A DNA stretch of 64,000 nucleotides, taken from Polaromonas glacialis (GTDB lineage: Bacteria > Pseudomonadota > Gammaproteobacteria > Burkholderiales > Burkholderiaceae_C). Location: assembly GCF_000709345.1 (NCBI RefSeq), contig NZ_KL448323.1, positions 3,002,506 through 3,066,505 of the forward strand, given 5' to 3'. The position numbers and the translations under genes are program-made. Below the pieces are notes generated by a model. It was not told the DNA's origin and ran no database searches. It worked only from the letters and a program-made list of their open reading frames with translations. Of this stretch, positions 46,963 to 55,495 are shown one piece after another. How positions within the stretch are numbered: position 1 is the stretch's first letter; each line of letters opens with the position of its first letter.

Positions 46963-47799
46963 ATGCCTGCCAACTTGTATGCACTGGGCGCCATCGCGCT
47001 CTGGGTTTCCCTTGCCACCCTCGGTGTCGCGCTCAAGCACATCCCCCCGTTTCTGCTGACCGGCATTGCCCTGCTCATGGGCAGCCTGCTGGCGCTGCCT
47101 TTCGTGCTGAAGGACCGGCGGGCCTGGCAGATTCCGCCCGGCACGCTGGTGCTTGGCGTTTGCGGCCTGTTCGGCTACCACTTCCTGCTGTTCATCGCCC
47201 TGCGCCATGCGCCGCCGGTCGAGGCGAACCTGGTCAACTACCTGTGGCCGCTGCTGATGGTGGTGCTGGCGCCGCTGCTGCTGGTCGGGCTCAGGCTGCG
47301 CGCGCTGCATGTGGTGGCGGCGCTGCTCGGGTTTGGCGGCGCGGCGATTGCCATTCTGGGTGCCAGCCAGGGCGTGGCGGGCGGCTGGTCCTGGGGTTTT
47401 GTTCCGGCGCTGGCGTCGGCCTTCATCTGGGCCAGCTACTCGCTGCTGACCCAGCGCGTCAAGCCATTTCCGACGGCGGCCATCGGCCTGTTCGGTGGGG
47501 TCTCGGGCCTGCTGTCGCTGGGGTGCCACTGGGTGCTGGAGGCGCAGGTCATGCTGTCCGCGCACGACTGGCTGCTGCTGGCGGTGATGGGGCTGGGGCC
47601 GCTGGGCGGCGCGTTTTTCCTCTGGGACAAGGCGCTCAAGCTGGGCGATGCGCGGCAGATCGGCATCCTGAGCTACCTCACGCCGCTGGGCTCGACCGCG
47701 CTGCTGATGCTGGTCAGCGGCCGGCCGCTGAGCTGGAGCATTGGACTGTCGGCGGTGATGATCCTGGGGGCGGCGCTGCTGGGCACACGGACCCGGTGA
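46963..47799 (+). CDS. DMT superfamily (EamA) transporter
   Basis: 278 residues with ten predicted helices in two EamA repeats. FLLFIALRHAPPVEANLVNY and the matching WDKALKLGDARQIGILSYLTP segments are typical of metabolite exporters of this group (aromatic amino acids or other small molecules). Starts at ATG 46963; the upstream TTG is less likely. It stands alone. Confidence 0.88.
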   Translation: MPANLYALGAIALWVSLATLGVALKHIPPFLLTGIALLMGSLLALPFVLKDRRAWQIPPGTLVLGVCGLFGYHFLLFIALRHAPPVEANLVNYLWPLLMVVLAPLLLVGLRLRALHVVAALLGFGGAAIAILGASQGVAGGWSWGFVPALASAFIWASYSLLTQRVKPFPTAAIGLFGGVSGLLSLGCHWVLEAQVMLSAHDWLLLAVMGLGPLGGAFFLWDKALKLGDARQIGILSYLTPLGSTALLMLVSGRPLSWSIGLSAVMILGAALLGTRTR

Positions 47800-47854
47800 T
47801 GGCGGCGTGGCCCGCCAGCCTGCAGGAAAATGGCTTCAGCGCGCACAATTCAAG

Positions 47855-47913
47855 CCCTTTAGCGCTCTTGCGCTTACTGCACGTGCGTATGCAGCTATTT
47901 TTTCAATAGCAAA
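47855..47913 (-). repeat. AT-rich dispersed repeat, copy 6
   Basis: On the minus strand: TTTGCTATTGAAAAAATAGC, then TGCATACGCACGTGCAG and GCGCAAGAGC. Lies between the converging transporter and ptsI genes. Confidence 0.7.
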
Positions 47914-47939
47914 TCAGCGCCTGAACAGTGCCTGCGCCG

Positions 47940-49724
47940 TCAGCTGGCCTGCAGCATCACCGAGGGGTCTTCGCTGTTCAGCACTTCCTGCGCCCACAGC
48001 CTGAGCTTTGCGGCGTCCGCGCGCAGCACCTGCTGCTTGACCGACAGGATCTGCGACGGATGCATGGAAAAGCTGCGCAGCCCCAAGCCGAGCAACAGCC
48101 GCGTCATGTGTACGTCGCCGGCCATCTCGCCGCAGACGCTGACGCCCTTGCCCTGGGCATTGCATTCGGCAATCGTGTCGGCCACCAGCCGCAGCACCGC
48201 CGGATGGCAGGGGTCGTACAGGTGCGCGACGGCCTCGTCGGAACGGTCGATGGCCAGCGTGTACTGCGTCAGGTCGTTGGTGCCGATCGACAGGAAATCA
48301 AAATACTTGAGGAACACCGGCACGGTCAGCGCCGCCGCCGGAATCTCGATCATCGCGCCCAGCCGCACCGGGCCGTAGACAAAACCGCGTTTGTCGAGCT
48401 GCGCGCGCGCCTGGTTGATTAGGTCGAGCGTCTGGCGGATTTCGCTGGCATGGGCCAGCATGGGCACCAGCAGGTTGACCTGGCCGTGGGCGGCGGCGCG
48501 CAAAATGGCACGCAGCTGCGTCAAAAACATCGGCGGATCGGCCAGGCTCCAGCGGATGGCGCGCAGCCCGAGCGCCGGGTTCAGGTGGCCCTCCTGCGAT
48601 TTGGCGGTCGGCCGGTCCAGCGGCTTGTCGGAGCCGATATCGACGGTGCGGATGGTCACCGGCATGCCCTGCATGCCTTCGATGGCCTTGCGGTAGGCCA
48701 GGTACTGCTCGTTCTCGTCGGGCAGCTTGCCATTGCGGCCCATGAACAGGAATTCGCTGCGAAACAGCCCCACGCCGACCGCGCCGGCCTCGACCGCGCC
48801 CAGCGTGTCGTCGGGCATTTCGATGTTGGCCAGCAACTCGATGCGCTGGCCGTCCATCGTCAGCGCCGGGGTGTGGCGCAGGCGGTTGAGCCGCTGGCGT
48901 TCGAGTTCGCCCTGGCGCTGCTTGAAGCCGTATTCGGCCAGGATGATGGGCGAGGGATCGACGATCAGCACGCCGGCATCGCCGTCGATGATCACCCAGT
49001 CGTCCTGCTTGATCAGCTGGCTGGCGCTGCGCGCGCCGACCACCGCCGGAATGTCCATGCTGCGCGCGACGATGGCGGTGTGCGAGGTGCGGCCGCCCAC
49101 GTCGGTGGCAAAGCCGGCGAACAGGCTCTGCTTGAACTGCAGCATGTCGGCCGGCGAAATGTCGTGCGCCACCAGCACCAGCGGCACATCGAGCGTGTCG
49201 TCGAGCAGCAGGTCCTGCTGCGACTGCCGGCGGCTGCTGCCGGCCCGCGCAGCGCCCTGGCGGGCCGCCTGCAGCGGCGAGGCCGAGCCTTTCATGTGGC
49301 ACAGGATGCGCTCGACGACCTGTTCCAGGTCGGCCTTGCGCTCGCGCAGGTAGGCGTCCTCCATCTCGTCGAACTGGCGCGCAATCAGCTCGTACTGCGT
49401 GGTCAGCGCCCATTCGGCGTTGTAATGGCGCTCGGTGATCCAGTGCTTCACGCCGCTGATCAGCATTTCGTCCTGCAGCAGCATTAAATGCACGTCGAGC
49501 AGCGCGGCGATTTCATGCGGCGCGTCCTTGGGCAGGTCATGCTGCAGGCGCATGATCTCTTCCATGACCGCATTGCGCGACAACCTGACGCGCGCAATCT
49601 CGTCATTGGTGGTCGCCGGGTCGATGAAGTAATGGCTGACATCGGCCCGGCTCGACGCCACCAGCACCGCACGGCCAATGGCGACACCGCGCGACACCGC
49701 CAGGCCGTGGACGGAAAACGTCAT
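47940..49724 (-). CDS. ptsI: Phosphoenolpyruvate-protein phosphotransferase (PTS enzyme I)
   Basis: 594 residues. It autophosphorylates from PEP on H215 in GGRTSHTAIVAR and passes phosphate to HPr. The PEP-binding barrel has GLFRSEFLFM and the catalytic cysteine in SVCGEMAGD. A roughly 25-residue Gln/Arg/Ala insertion lies near 150-172. Order EIIA, HPr, EI on the minus strand, without any sugar permease, is the regulatory PTS arrangement of betaproteobacteria. Confidence 0.95.
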   Translation of the reverse strand: MTFSVHGLAVSRGVAIGRAVLVASSRADVSHYFIDPATTNDEIARVRLSRNAVMEEIMRLQHDLPKDAPHEIAALLDVHLMLLQDEMLISGVKHWITERHYNAEWALTTQYELIARQFDEMEDAYLRERKADLEQVVERILCHMKGSASPLQAARQGAARAGSSRRQSQQDLLLDDTLDVPLVLVAHDISPADMLQFKQSLFAGFATDVGGRTSHTAIVARSMDIPAVVGARSASQLIKQDDWVIIDGDAGVLIVDPSPIILAEYGFKQRQGELERQRLNRLRHTPALTMDGQRIELLANIEMPDDTLGAVEAGAVGVGLFRSEFLFMGRNGKLPDENEQYLAYRKAIEGMQGMPVTIRTVDIGSDKPLDRPTAKSQEGHLNPALGLRAIRWSLADPPMFLTQLRAILRAAAHGQVNLLVPMLAHASEIRQTLDLINQARAQLDKRGFVYGPVRLGAMIEIPAAALTVPVFLKYFDFLSIGTNDLTQYTLAIDRSDEAVAHLYDPCHPAVLRLVADTIAECNAQGKGVSVCGEMAGDVHMTRLLLGLGLRSFSMHPSQILSVKQQVLRADAAKLRLWAQEVLNSEDPSVMLQAS

Positions 49725-49803
49725 TCAGAGGCTCCCGAACGAAGCGCCGGACGGTGTAAGAAGCGTGACGGCGAAGAAGTAAGCGCAGTGGTTTGATGCA
49801 AGC

Positions 49804-49891
49804 CAGGGCCGCAGAACCGGCTTTGCCGGGCTGCAGGCGCAGCGGCCCCCCCGGGGGGCAGCGCAGTACGCGAAGCGACAAGCGTGGGGGC
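49804..49891 (+). repeat. GC-rich palindromic element, copy E
   Basis: Full copy between HPr and ptsI, in tandem with copy F. CAGGGCCGCAGAACCGGC start, CCCCCCCGGGGGG block, ending AGCGTGGGGGC. Confidence 0.88.
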
Positions 49892-49905
49892 TAGTCGTTG
49901 CCAGT

Positions 49906-49992
49906 CAGGGCCGCGGAACCGGCTTTGCCGGGCCGCAGGCGCAGCGGCCCCCCCGGGGGGCAGCGCAGCACACGAAGTGGCAAGCGTGGGGG
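49906..49992 (+). repeat. GC-rich palindromic element, copy F
   Basis: Second tandem copy, 14 bases after copy E and close to identical to it. Its end lies seven bases from the HPr stop, so both hairpins would be in the HPr-ptsI transcript. Confidence 0.88.
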
Positions 49993-49998
49993 TCACAT

Positions 49999-50268
49999 TT
50001 ACTCCCCTTCGCCGAATTTGTCCGCCACCAGCGCCAGCAAGGCATCCATGGCGGCCTGCTCGTCCTCGCCCTGGGTTTCGATCTCGACGCTGCTGCCGAT
50101 GCCGGCGGCCAGCATCATCACGCCCATGATGCTCTTGGCATTGACGCGGCGTTCGCCCTTGCTCATCCAGACCTCGCTGCGGAAACTGCCGGCGAGCTTG
50201 GTGAATTTGGCGGAAGCTCTGGCATGCAGGCCCAGCTTATTGCTGATGGTCGTGCGGGTCTTGATCAT
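49999..50268 (-). CDS. ptsH: Phosphocarrier protein HPr
   Basis: 89 residues. The phosphorylated histidine is H15 in GLHARAS; the regulatory serine is S46 in NAKSIMG. HPr takes phosphate from enzyme I and gives it to EIIA. Its start lies within the end of the EIIA gene (32-base overlap), so they are translated together. S46 and its surroundings would allow HprK control, but hprK is not in the window. Confidence 0.95.
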   Translation of the reverse strand: MIKTRTTISNKLGLHARASAKFTKLAGSFRSEVWMSKGERRVNAKSIMGVMMLAAGIGSSVEIETQGEDEQAAMDALLALVADKFGEGE

Positions 50269-50680
50269 TGATTCTTTGTACTTGGTTTTGCGGGGCGGTC
50301 ACGGCCACCTGCATCACGCCCTGGCTGGCGCCGGCCAGCGCGCGCGCCACCAGCGTGTCGAGCGCTTCGTGGCGGTAGCACACGGCGCGCAGCAGCATGG
50401 GCAGGTTCATGCCGGTCACCAGCTTGGTGTTGATGCCGTCGGCCAGCTTTTGCGCGACGTTGCAGGGCGTTGCGCCAAAAATATCGGTCAGCACCAGCGC
50501 CTGCGGCAGGCCAAGCTGCTTGAGCACCAGGCTGGCCTGCGCCAGCGTTTCCTCGGGCGGTGTCTGGGGCTGCACGTCGAACGCCGCCACGCCGGCATCG
50601 CTGTCTGGAAAGACATGGCGAACGCACTGCAGGAAGGCGGAGGCCAGCGGGGCATGGGCGATGATGAGAATGCCGTTCAT
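50237..50680 (-). CDS. PTS EIIA component, mannose/fructose-sorbose type
   Basis: 147 residues from the ATG at 50680. The phosphorylation site is H9 in MNGILIIAHAPLASAF, and DIFGATPCNVAQKL is the other family signature. No EIIB, EIIC or EIID genes accompany it, so its role is likely regulatory, as in other betaproteobacteria where this EIIA controls carbon storage or kinase activity. Confidence 0.9.
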   Translation of the reverse strand: MNGILIIAHAPLASAFLQCVRHVFPDSDAGVAAFDVQPQTPPEETLAQASLVLKQLGLPQALVLTDIFGATPCNVAQKLADGINTKLVTGMNLPMLLRAVCYRHEALDTLVARALAGASQGVMQVAVTAPQNQVQRINDQDPHDHQQ

Positions 50681-50685
50681 TGCGC

Positions 50686-51960
50686 TCAATTATCAGCTTT
50701 GACAGTGACAAAGTAGCCATACGCAGCGATACCGCAACACAAATAGACTGCCATGGCCGCCTGGAAGCTGGCGACCTGCGCCAGGCCCATGGCGGCAAAA
50801 CCGTCAATCAGCAGCCCCAGGCCCCACTGGGCGACAAACACGCCGGCAAAGATGACCAGGTTGAAGGCCGACAGCGCGCGCCCGGCCAGCCCGGCCCGAA
50901 ACGACATGCCGACGGCCGGCTGCGCCAGCCCCATGACGCTCGATGTCATGCAAAACAGTGCCCAGCCCAGCCAGCCGGTGGCGCTGCCGGCCAGGATATT
51001 GAAGGCCAGCACCGCCAGGCTGAGCGGAATCCCCCAGGCGATCAGGCGCGCGGCCGACCAGCCACGGCGGGCAAGGTGGGGGTTGACCATGCCCCAGCCC
51101 CAGAAGGTCACCAGCATGCTGGCATTGATCCAGAAAAGGCCGGTGGCCGATTCCAGCGCGGTGCGGCCGGACACCCGCACCATCCACGGCCCGGCCCACA
51201 GCGTCTGGATGGCGACCATGCCGCCGTAGTGGAAGAAAGCCAGCGGCGCCATCTTGTGGAAATAGCGGCTGCGCCAGATGGGCGCATAACCGGCTTCCTC
51301 GGGAATGGCAGGCCATGGCGGCAAGCCCGGGGGCGCCGGCGGCGCAGTGGCCCGCCAGCGCGGGACGACCCAGGCTATCGCCGCCATCGACACCAGAATC
51401 AGCCCCGCCAGCAGCCAGAACAGGGCGCGCCAGCCGGTCAGCGGCATCAGCCACTGCACCGGCAGCGTCGAGGCCAGCATGCCGAGCGAGCCGGTCATCA
51501 GCATCCATGAATTGGCGCGCAGCAGCGTGGCCGGGTCAAACCAGCGGCGGTAGCCGGTCAGCGCGGCCATCAGGCACGCGCCCACGCCCATGCCCAGCAA
51601 CACGCGCGCGGTCAGCAGCCCGGCAAAACTGCCGGCGGCTGAAAACGCCAGGCAGCCGACCACCGCCAGGCTCAGGAACCACAAAATGACGCGCCTGGGG
51701 CCATGGCGGTCCAGCCAGGTGCCCAGCGGCAGCTGGACAGCGGCAAAACCCAGGAAATAACCACCCGCCAGCAAGCCCAGATCCCGCGCCTGAAGCGAAA
51801 ACTCCTGCGTCAGCACCGGCGCGAGCGTGGCGGTGATGGAGCGCAGCAGCGTCGAGAAGAAATAGGCCCCGGCAAACGCCAGAAAAACCAGCGTTGCCGC
51901 GCGGGCGCCCAGCCGCTCCGGCAGGGGGACTGCATCTTTGGACGTCACGGTGTCATTCAA
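50686..51960 (-). CDS. Major facilitator superfamily transporter
   Basis: 424 residues with 12 predicted helices. The motif A region reads LPLGTWLDRHGPRRVI. Helix content and pattern fit nitrate/cyanate-like or sugar-phosphate-like MFS groups; the substrate is not assignable. Cyanase is encoded about 660 bases away on the other strand, so a cyanate-permease role is possible but weakly supported. Begins eight bases inside the end of the upstream lipoprotein gene. Confidence 0.88.
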   Translation of the reverse strand: MNDTVTSKDAVPLPERLGARAATLVFLAFAGAYFFSTLLRSITATLAPVLTQEFSLQARDLGLLAGGYFLGFAAVQLPLGTWLDRHGPRRVILWFLSLAVVGCLAFSAAGSFAGLLTARVLLGMGVGACLMAALTGYRRWFDPATLLRANSWMLMTGSLGMLASTLPVQWLMPLTGWRALFWLLAGLILVSMAAIAWVVPRWRATAPPAPPGLPPWPAIPEEAGYAPIWRSRYFHKMAPLAFFHYGGMVAIQTLWAGPWMVRVSGRTALESATGLFWINASMLVTFWGWGMVNPHLARRGWSAARLIAWGIPLSLAVLAFNILAGSATGWLGWALFCMTSSVMGLAQPAVGMSFRAGLAGRALSAFNLVIFAGVFVAQWGLGLLIDGFAAMGLAQVASFQAAMAVYLCCGIAAYGYFVTVKADN

Positions 51961-52486
51961 ACTTCAGGCTGGAAAAAAACGTTTCCGCCACCTCGGGCGC
52001 GATCTGCGGCGCATACATCACCACCTGGAACAATTGCGAGCCCTGCGCAAAATAAGCGGCCTGCCCGCTCACGGCAGTGCCATCGGCGCGCTGCCCCTGC
52101 GCCTGCAACCGCGTGGCGGGCGTGCCGGGCGATGCGCCGGGAACCTTCAGGGGCAGCGGCTGGCGGCTGACGGGCGCGGCCTTCATGTTGGCCAGCGCCA
52201 GGTCCTGCCACAGCGCCAGCACCGAAGCGGCCTGCGCGGCGTCGCCCACATCGGCGACGGCGACGGCAAAGGTCGCGCCATCGGCGTCGCAGCCCAGCAT
52301 CGCCAGCGACGTCGGCTTCCCGCCCAGCGGAACGACCTTTTGCGCCTTGTCGGGCTTGCAGGGCAGCAGCAGGTTCAGCCGCGTGCCTTCAGGACGGACT
52401 TCGCGCCAGTTGAGCGCCGGGCTGCAGGCGGCCAGCGCCAGCAAGGCGGCCAGAGCGGCATTCACCAAAATCGAGAATCGGAACAT
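51953..52486 (-). CDS. Predicted lipoprotein of unknown function
   Basis: 177 residues from the ATG at 52486 (MFRFSILVNAALAALLALAA). The lipobox LAAC places the lipid at cysteine 21. The mature domain begins WREVRPEGTRLNLLLPCKPD and ends SQLFQVVMYAPQIAPEVAET, followed by FFSSLKF, a pattern common in small betaproteobacterial envelope proteins. The gene overlaps the MFS gene by eight bases, so they may be expressed together. Confidence 0.72.
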   Translation of the reverse strand: MFRFSILVNAALAALLALAACSPALNWREVRPEGTRLNLLLPCKPDKAQKVVPLGGKPTSLAMLGCDADGATFAVAVADVGDAAQAASVLALWQDLALANMKAAPVSRQPLPLKVPGASPGTPATRLQAQGQRADGTAVSGQAAYFAQGSQLFQVVMYAPQIAPEVAETFFSSLKFE

Positions 52487-52622
52487 CAAGCGCGTCCTGG
52501 CCTTGTCAAAAACTGCTGCCCACCAGCAGGCCCTGCACTTTACAGGCAAACGGAACGGTCCCGTGCCGGGCACGATGTTTGCTCGCAGCCTGGCCATTCC
52601 TTCAACCCTGCCGAAAGCCAAC

Positions 52623-53066
52623 ATGAACCGCAACGACATCACTGAAAAAATCATCACCGTCAAGGTCAGCCAGGGCATCACCTGGGAATCGGTGGCCAAG
52701 GCCGTCGGCCTTAGCAAGGAATGGGTCACGGCCGGCTGCCTCGGCCAGATGACGTTTGACACGGCACAGGCGGCCATCGTCGGCGACATCTTCGGCCTGA
52801 GCGAGGAAGAGCGCAAATGGCTGCAGGTCGTGCCGTACAAAGGCTCCTTGGCCAGCGCCGTGCCGACCGACCCGCTGATCTACCGCTGGTACGAGATCGT
52901 CAGCGTCTACGGCACCACCATCAAGGAGCTGATCCATGAGGAATTCGGCGACGGCATCATGAGCGCGATTGATTTTTCCATGGACATCGTGCGCCAGCCC
53001 GACCCCAAGGGCGACCGCGTCAACGTGGTGCTGTCGGGCAAGTTTCTGCCGTACAAGCAGTACTGA
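52623..53066 (+). CDS. cynS: Cyanate hydratase (cyanase)
   Basis: 147 residues. Cyanase converts cyanate and bicarbonate to carbamate, which breaks down to ammonia and carbon dioxide. The catalytic residues match Escherichia coli spacing exactly: R88, E91 and S114 (equivalent to 96, 99, 122) within YRWYEIVSVYG and GIMSAIDFSMDI. The N-terminal helix-turn-helix-like domain is complete. No cynT or cynR is adjacent, so control is unknown. Confidence 0.96.
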   Translation: MNRNDITEKIITVKVSQGITWESVAKAVGLSKEWVTAGCLGQMTFDTAQAAIVGDIFGLSEEERKWLQVVPYKGSLASAVPTDPLIYRWYEIVSVYGTTIKELIHEEFGDGIMSAIDFSMDIVRQPDPKGDRVNVVLSGKFLPYKQY

Positions 53067-53129
53067 CACGGCCGGCTCGGGGTTGCGCTCTCCTATTTTT
53101 TGCTTGCTTCTTTTGGGTTTTCAGGCTTG

Positions 53130-53203
53130 GAGCGCCTTCCCGGCGGGGGGTAACTTTCTTTTCTGGCAAAAAAGAAAGTCACCCCCCCGCCGGGAAGGCG
53201 CTC
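53130..53203. repeat. Long perfect-arm hairpin repeat
   Basis: Outer arms of 21 bases at 53130-53150 and 53183-53203 (starting GAGCGCCTTCCCGGC) match perfectly. An inner stem ACTTTCTTTT / AAAAGAAAGT at 53153-53162 and 53170-53179 extends it. An inverted partner, cut by an IS, is at 63500-63608. Together with the AT-rich repeat it fills the 53067-53443 gap. Confidence 0.9.
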
Positions 53204-53258
53204 ACCCCTCAAACCACAGAAGAACCCACCCAAAGCCAAAGAACAGAAACCGCAAGCG

Positions 53259-53343
53259 TTAATAGCTACGTATTTTTAAGTAAAAATGCTATTTCCGCAC
53301 GACTGGCTTGCATTTATAGCTATTAATTAAGTAGCAAAATGCT
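53259..53343. repeat. AT-rich dispersed repeat, copy 7
   Basis: TTAATAGCTACGTATTTTTA, AAAATGCTATTTCCGCAC, then a second inverted half (TTGCATTTATAGCTATTAAT, AGTAGCAAAATGC). It looks like two partial elements in opposite orientation. Confidence 0.65.
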
Positions 53344-53443
53344 GCATGACCGGCAACAGGCTGCGATGTAGTGCTGATTGAAAGCCGCCAAGGTTCGCCC
53401 TAAACTGCGCTTTTGCTTTCACCCAAGCGAAGCCATCCACGCC

Positions 53444-55393
53444 ATGAAATCCGCCATCCCGCTCTTGCTGCTGCTGGCCGGGCTGTGCATGACGACTGGC
53501 GTGCATGCCCAGCCAGTGCCGCATGCCAGCCAGGCGCCAGTCCGCGCGCCCGATTCGCTGCCCGCGCTGCGCAGCCAGTCCGAATTCGATGCGCTGGCCC
53601 GTGTCCACAACCCGGGAAGCGCGATGGCGCTGCCGCATGTGATGTTTGCCATCGACCGGCTGCCGACGCCGGCGCGCATGCACTACCTCAACACGCCGCG
53701 CTTTGGCCTGCACGAGCATTTTGTCCGCCAGGCCGGCCTGATGCCGCGCGCCGACGAGCAGGCCATCAAAAGCAACTACCTGCGGCCAGACCGCCGCTTC
53801 CTGTTCGGCACGGTCAGCTGGCAGCCGGACATTGCTTCATTCACCTACGAATTCTGGGAAGGCGACCAGCTGACCGAGCCGCTGCTGCGCCAGGCCGACC
53901 AGCTGCTCAAGGCCAGCTTTTTCGCGCCGCTCCAGCTCAAGACCAGCTCGACGCTGCACGAGCGCCTCGCGCAGAAGATGGGCCTGGCCTTCGTGACCCA
54001 GGAAGCGCTGATTCGGCACCAGCCCTTCATGGCGCTCAACCCGGGCACGGCCACCGGCCGGCTGCGCATCGTGGAGAAAGCCGACGACACGGACACGCTG
54101 CGGCCCGACGACATTGCCGTGCTCCGGCAGGTTCCGCTGAGCCTTCCGCCCGTCGCCGGCGTGCTGACCGAGCGCGCATCGACCGTGCTGTCGCATGTCA
54201 ATCTGCTGGCCAAGGGCTGGGGCATTCCGAATGCCTATCTGCGTGACGCGGCCGGCCTGCTGCGCCCACATGAAGGGCAATGGGTCGAACTGAAGGTGAC
54301 GGCGTCGGGCTACCAGCTGCGCCGGCTGGCGGAGCCGGAAATTGCAGCCTGGCAGCAGCGCCAAACAAAGTTGAGCCGTCAAGGAATTGCACAAACCGCC
54401 AAGCCTGATCTGGTGGAGACCCGCCTGTGGCCGCTGGTCGCCCTGCGGCCCCGGCACAGCGCGCAATGCGGCGCCAAGGCGGCCAACCTGGGCGCCTTGC
54501 AGGTCGCGGGTATTCCGGGCACGTTTGTTCCTGACGGCTTCTGCATCCCCTTTTCGCATTACGACCGCTTCATGCGCGCCCATCATCTGGCCGACCGGGT
54601 GGCGCGCATGCAGCAGCTGCCGGGCTTCAGGACCGACCCGAAAATCCGCAAGGAGGCGCTGGCCAGTCTGCGCGGCGACATCGTCCAGTGGCCGGTTGAC
54701 AGGGCGATGGCCGCCGAATGGCAGGCGCGCTGGCAAAGCCAGCTGGGCGGCCAGGGCGTGTTCGTGCGCAGCTCGTCCAATTCCGAGGATTTGCCGGGCT
54801 TCAACGGCGCCGGGCTCTACACCACCGTGCCAAACGTGCTGACCGGCGAGGCGCTGGAGCGCGCGGTGAAAACCGTCTGGGCATCGGTGTTCAACTTTGA
54901 AGCCTGGGAAGCGCGCAGCGCGGCGCACTTTCGCACCGACGCGGTGATGATGGGCGTTTTCGTCCAGGCCGCCATCGACGCCGCCAACGCCGGCGTGATG
55001 ATCACCCGCGACCCGTTCACCGCCACCGGATGGCATGTCACCTACATCTCGGCCAAGCGCGGCATCGGCATCCGGGTGGTCGAGGGCCAGCGCGTGGCCG
55101 AGCAGGTCATGTATTCGAGCTGGTCCAAGGCCATCCAGGTGCTCAGCCGATCGGCCGACAACACCGCGCTGCAGCTGGACGCGGGCGGCGGCGTGAAGGA
55201 AGTCCCGGTCGAGGTCGGCCGCGTCGTGCTGAACGACGCGCTGGTCTTGCGCCTGGCCGGCGTCGGCGCGGCCGTCAAGCAGCTGTTTGGCGGCGTGGAC
55301 CAGGACATCGAATGGGCCACGGTGGGCGGGCGCATCGCGCTGCTGCAGGCGCGGCCCTATGTGGACCGGAGCACGGTGCCGCCCAGGCCGTGA
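53444..55393 (+). CDS. Exported PEP-synthase/glucan-dikinase-like protein
   Basis: 649 residues. A clear signal peptide (MKSAIPLLLLLAGLCMTTGV, cleavage near HAQ). A domain with the phosphohistidine-like motif STVLSHVNLLAKGWGIPNAY (H251) comes first, and an ATP-grasp PPDK_N-type domain follows (about 340-645) with KAANLG at 345-350, VRSSSNSEDLPGFNGAG at 441-457 and QARPY at the end. The swivel-His-before-ATP-grasp order is that of glucan/starch water dikinases rather than PEP synthase. No PEP-binding barrel is present. A dikinase outside the cytoplasm would lack ATP, so its substrate and activity are open. Confidence 0.75.
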   Translation: MKSAIPLLLLLAGLCMTTGVHAQPVPHASQAPVRAPDSLPALRSQSEFDALARVHNPGSAMALPHVMFAIDRLPTPARMHYLNTPRFGLHEHFVRQAGLMPRADEQAIKSNYLRPDRRFLFGTVSWQPDIASFTYEFWEGDQLTEPLLRQADQLLKASFFAPLQLKTSSTLHERLAQKMGLAFVTQEALIRHQPFMALNPGTATGRLRIVEKADDTDTLRPDDIAVLRQVPLSLPPVAGVLTERASTVLSHVNLLAKGWGIPNAYLRDAAGLLRPHEGQWVELKVTASGYQLRRLAEPEIAAWQQRQTKLSRQGIAQTAKPDLVETRLWPLVALRPRHSAQCGAKAANLGALQVAGIPGTFVPDGFCIPFSHYDRFMRAHHLADRVARMQQLPGFRTDPKIRKEALASLRGDIVQWPVDRAMAAEWQARWQSQLGGQGVFVRSSSNSEDLPGFNGAGLYTTVPNVLTGEALERAVKTVWASVFNFEAWEARSAAHFRTDAVMMGVFVQAAIDAANAGVMITRDPFTATGWHVTYISAKRGIGIRVVEGQRVAEQVMYSSWSKAIQVLSRSADNTALQLDAGGGVKEVPVEVGRVVLNDALVLRLAGVGAAVKQLFGGVDQDIEWATVGGRIALLQARPYVDRSTVPPRP

Positions 55394-55397
55394 ACTT

Positions 55398-55460
55398 TAC
55401 AGTCAAAAAGGCCGTTTGCGCTTGCCTCCAAAGCGTTCACAGCTATCAAAAAAATAGCTT
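55398..55460 (-). repeat. AT-rich dispersed repeat, copy 8
   Basis: Reverse orientation: AAGCTATTTTTTTGATAGCT, then GTTTGCGC-type arms (AAACGGCC). Located between the dikinase-like and CoA-transferase genes. Confidence 0.65.
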
Positions 55461-55495
55461 GTCAATTTGCCTTGATACGCAGGCAAAATAAGGCC

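Noticed and set aside
50686..53066. A cyanate operon (permease plus cyanase)
   Set aside because: The MFS gene is on the opposite strand with a lipoprotein gene between, and its sequence does not identify a cyanate permease.
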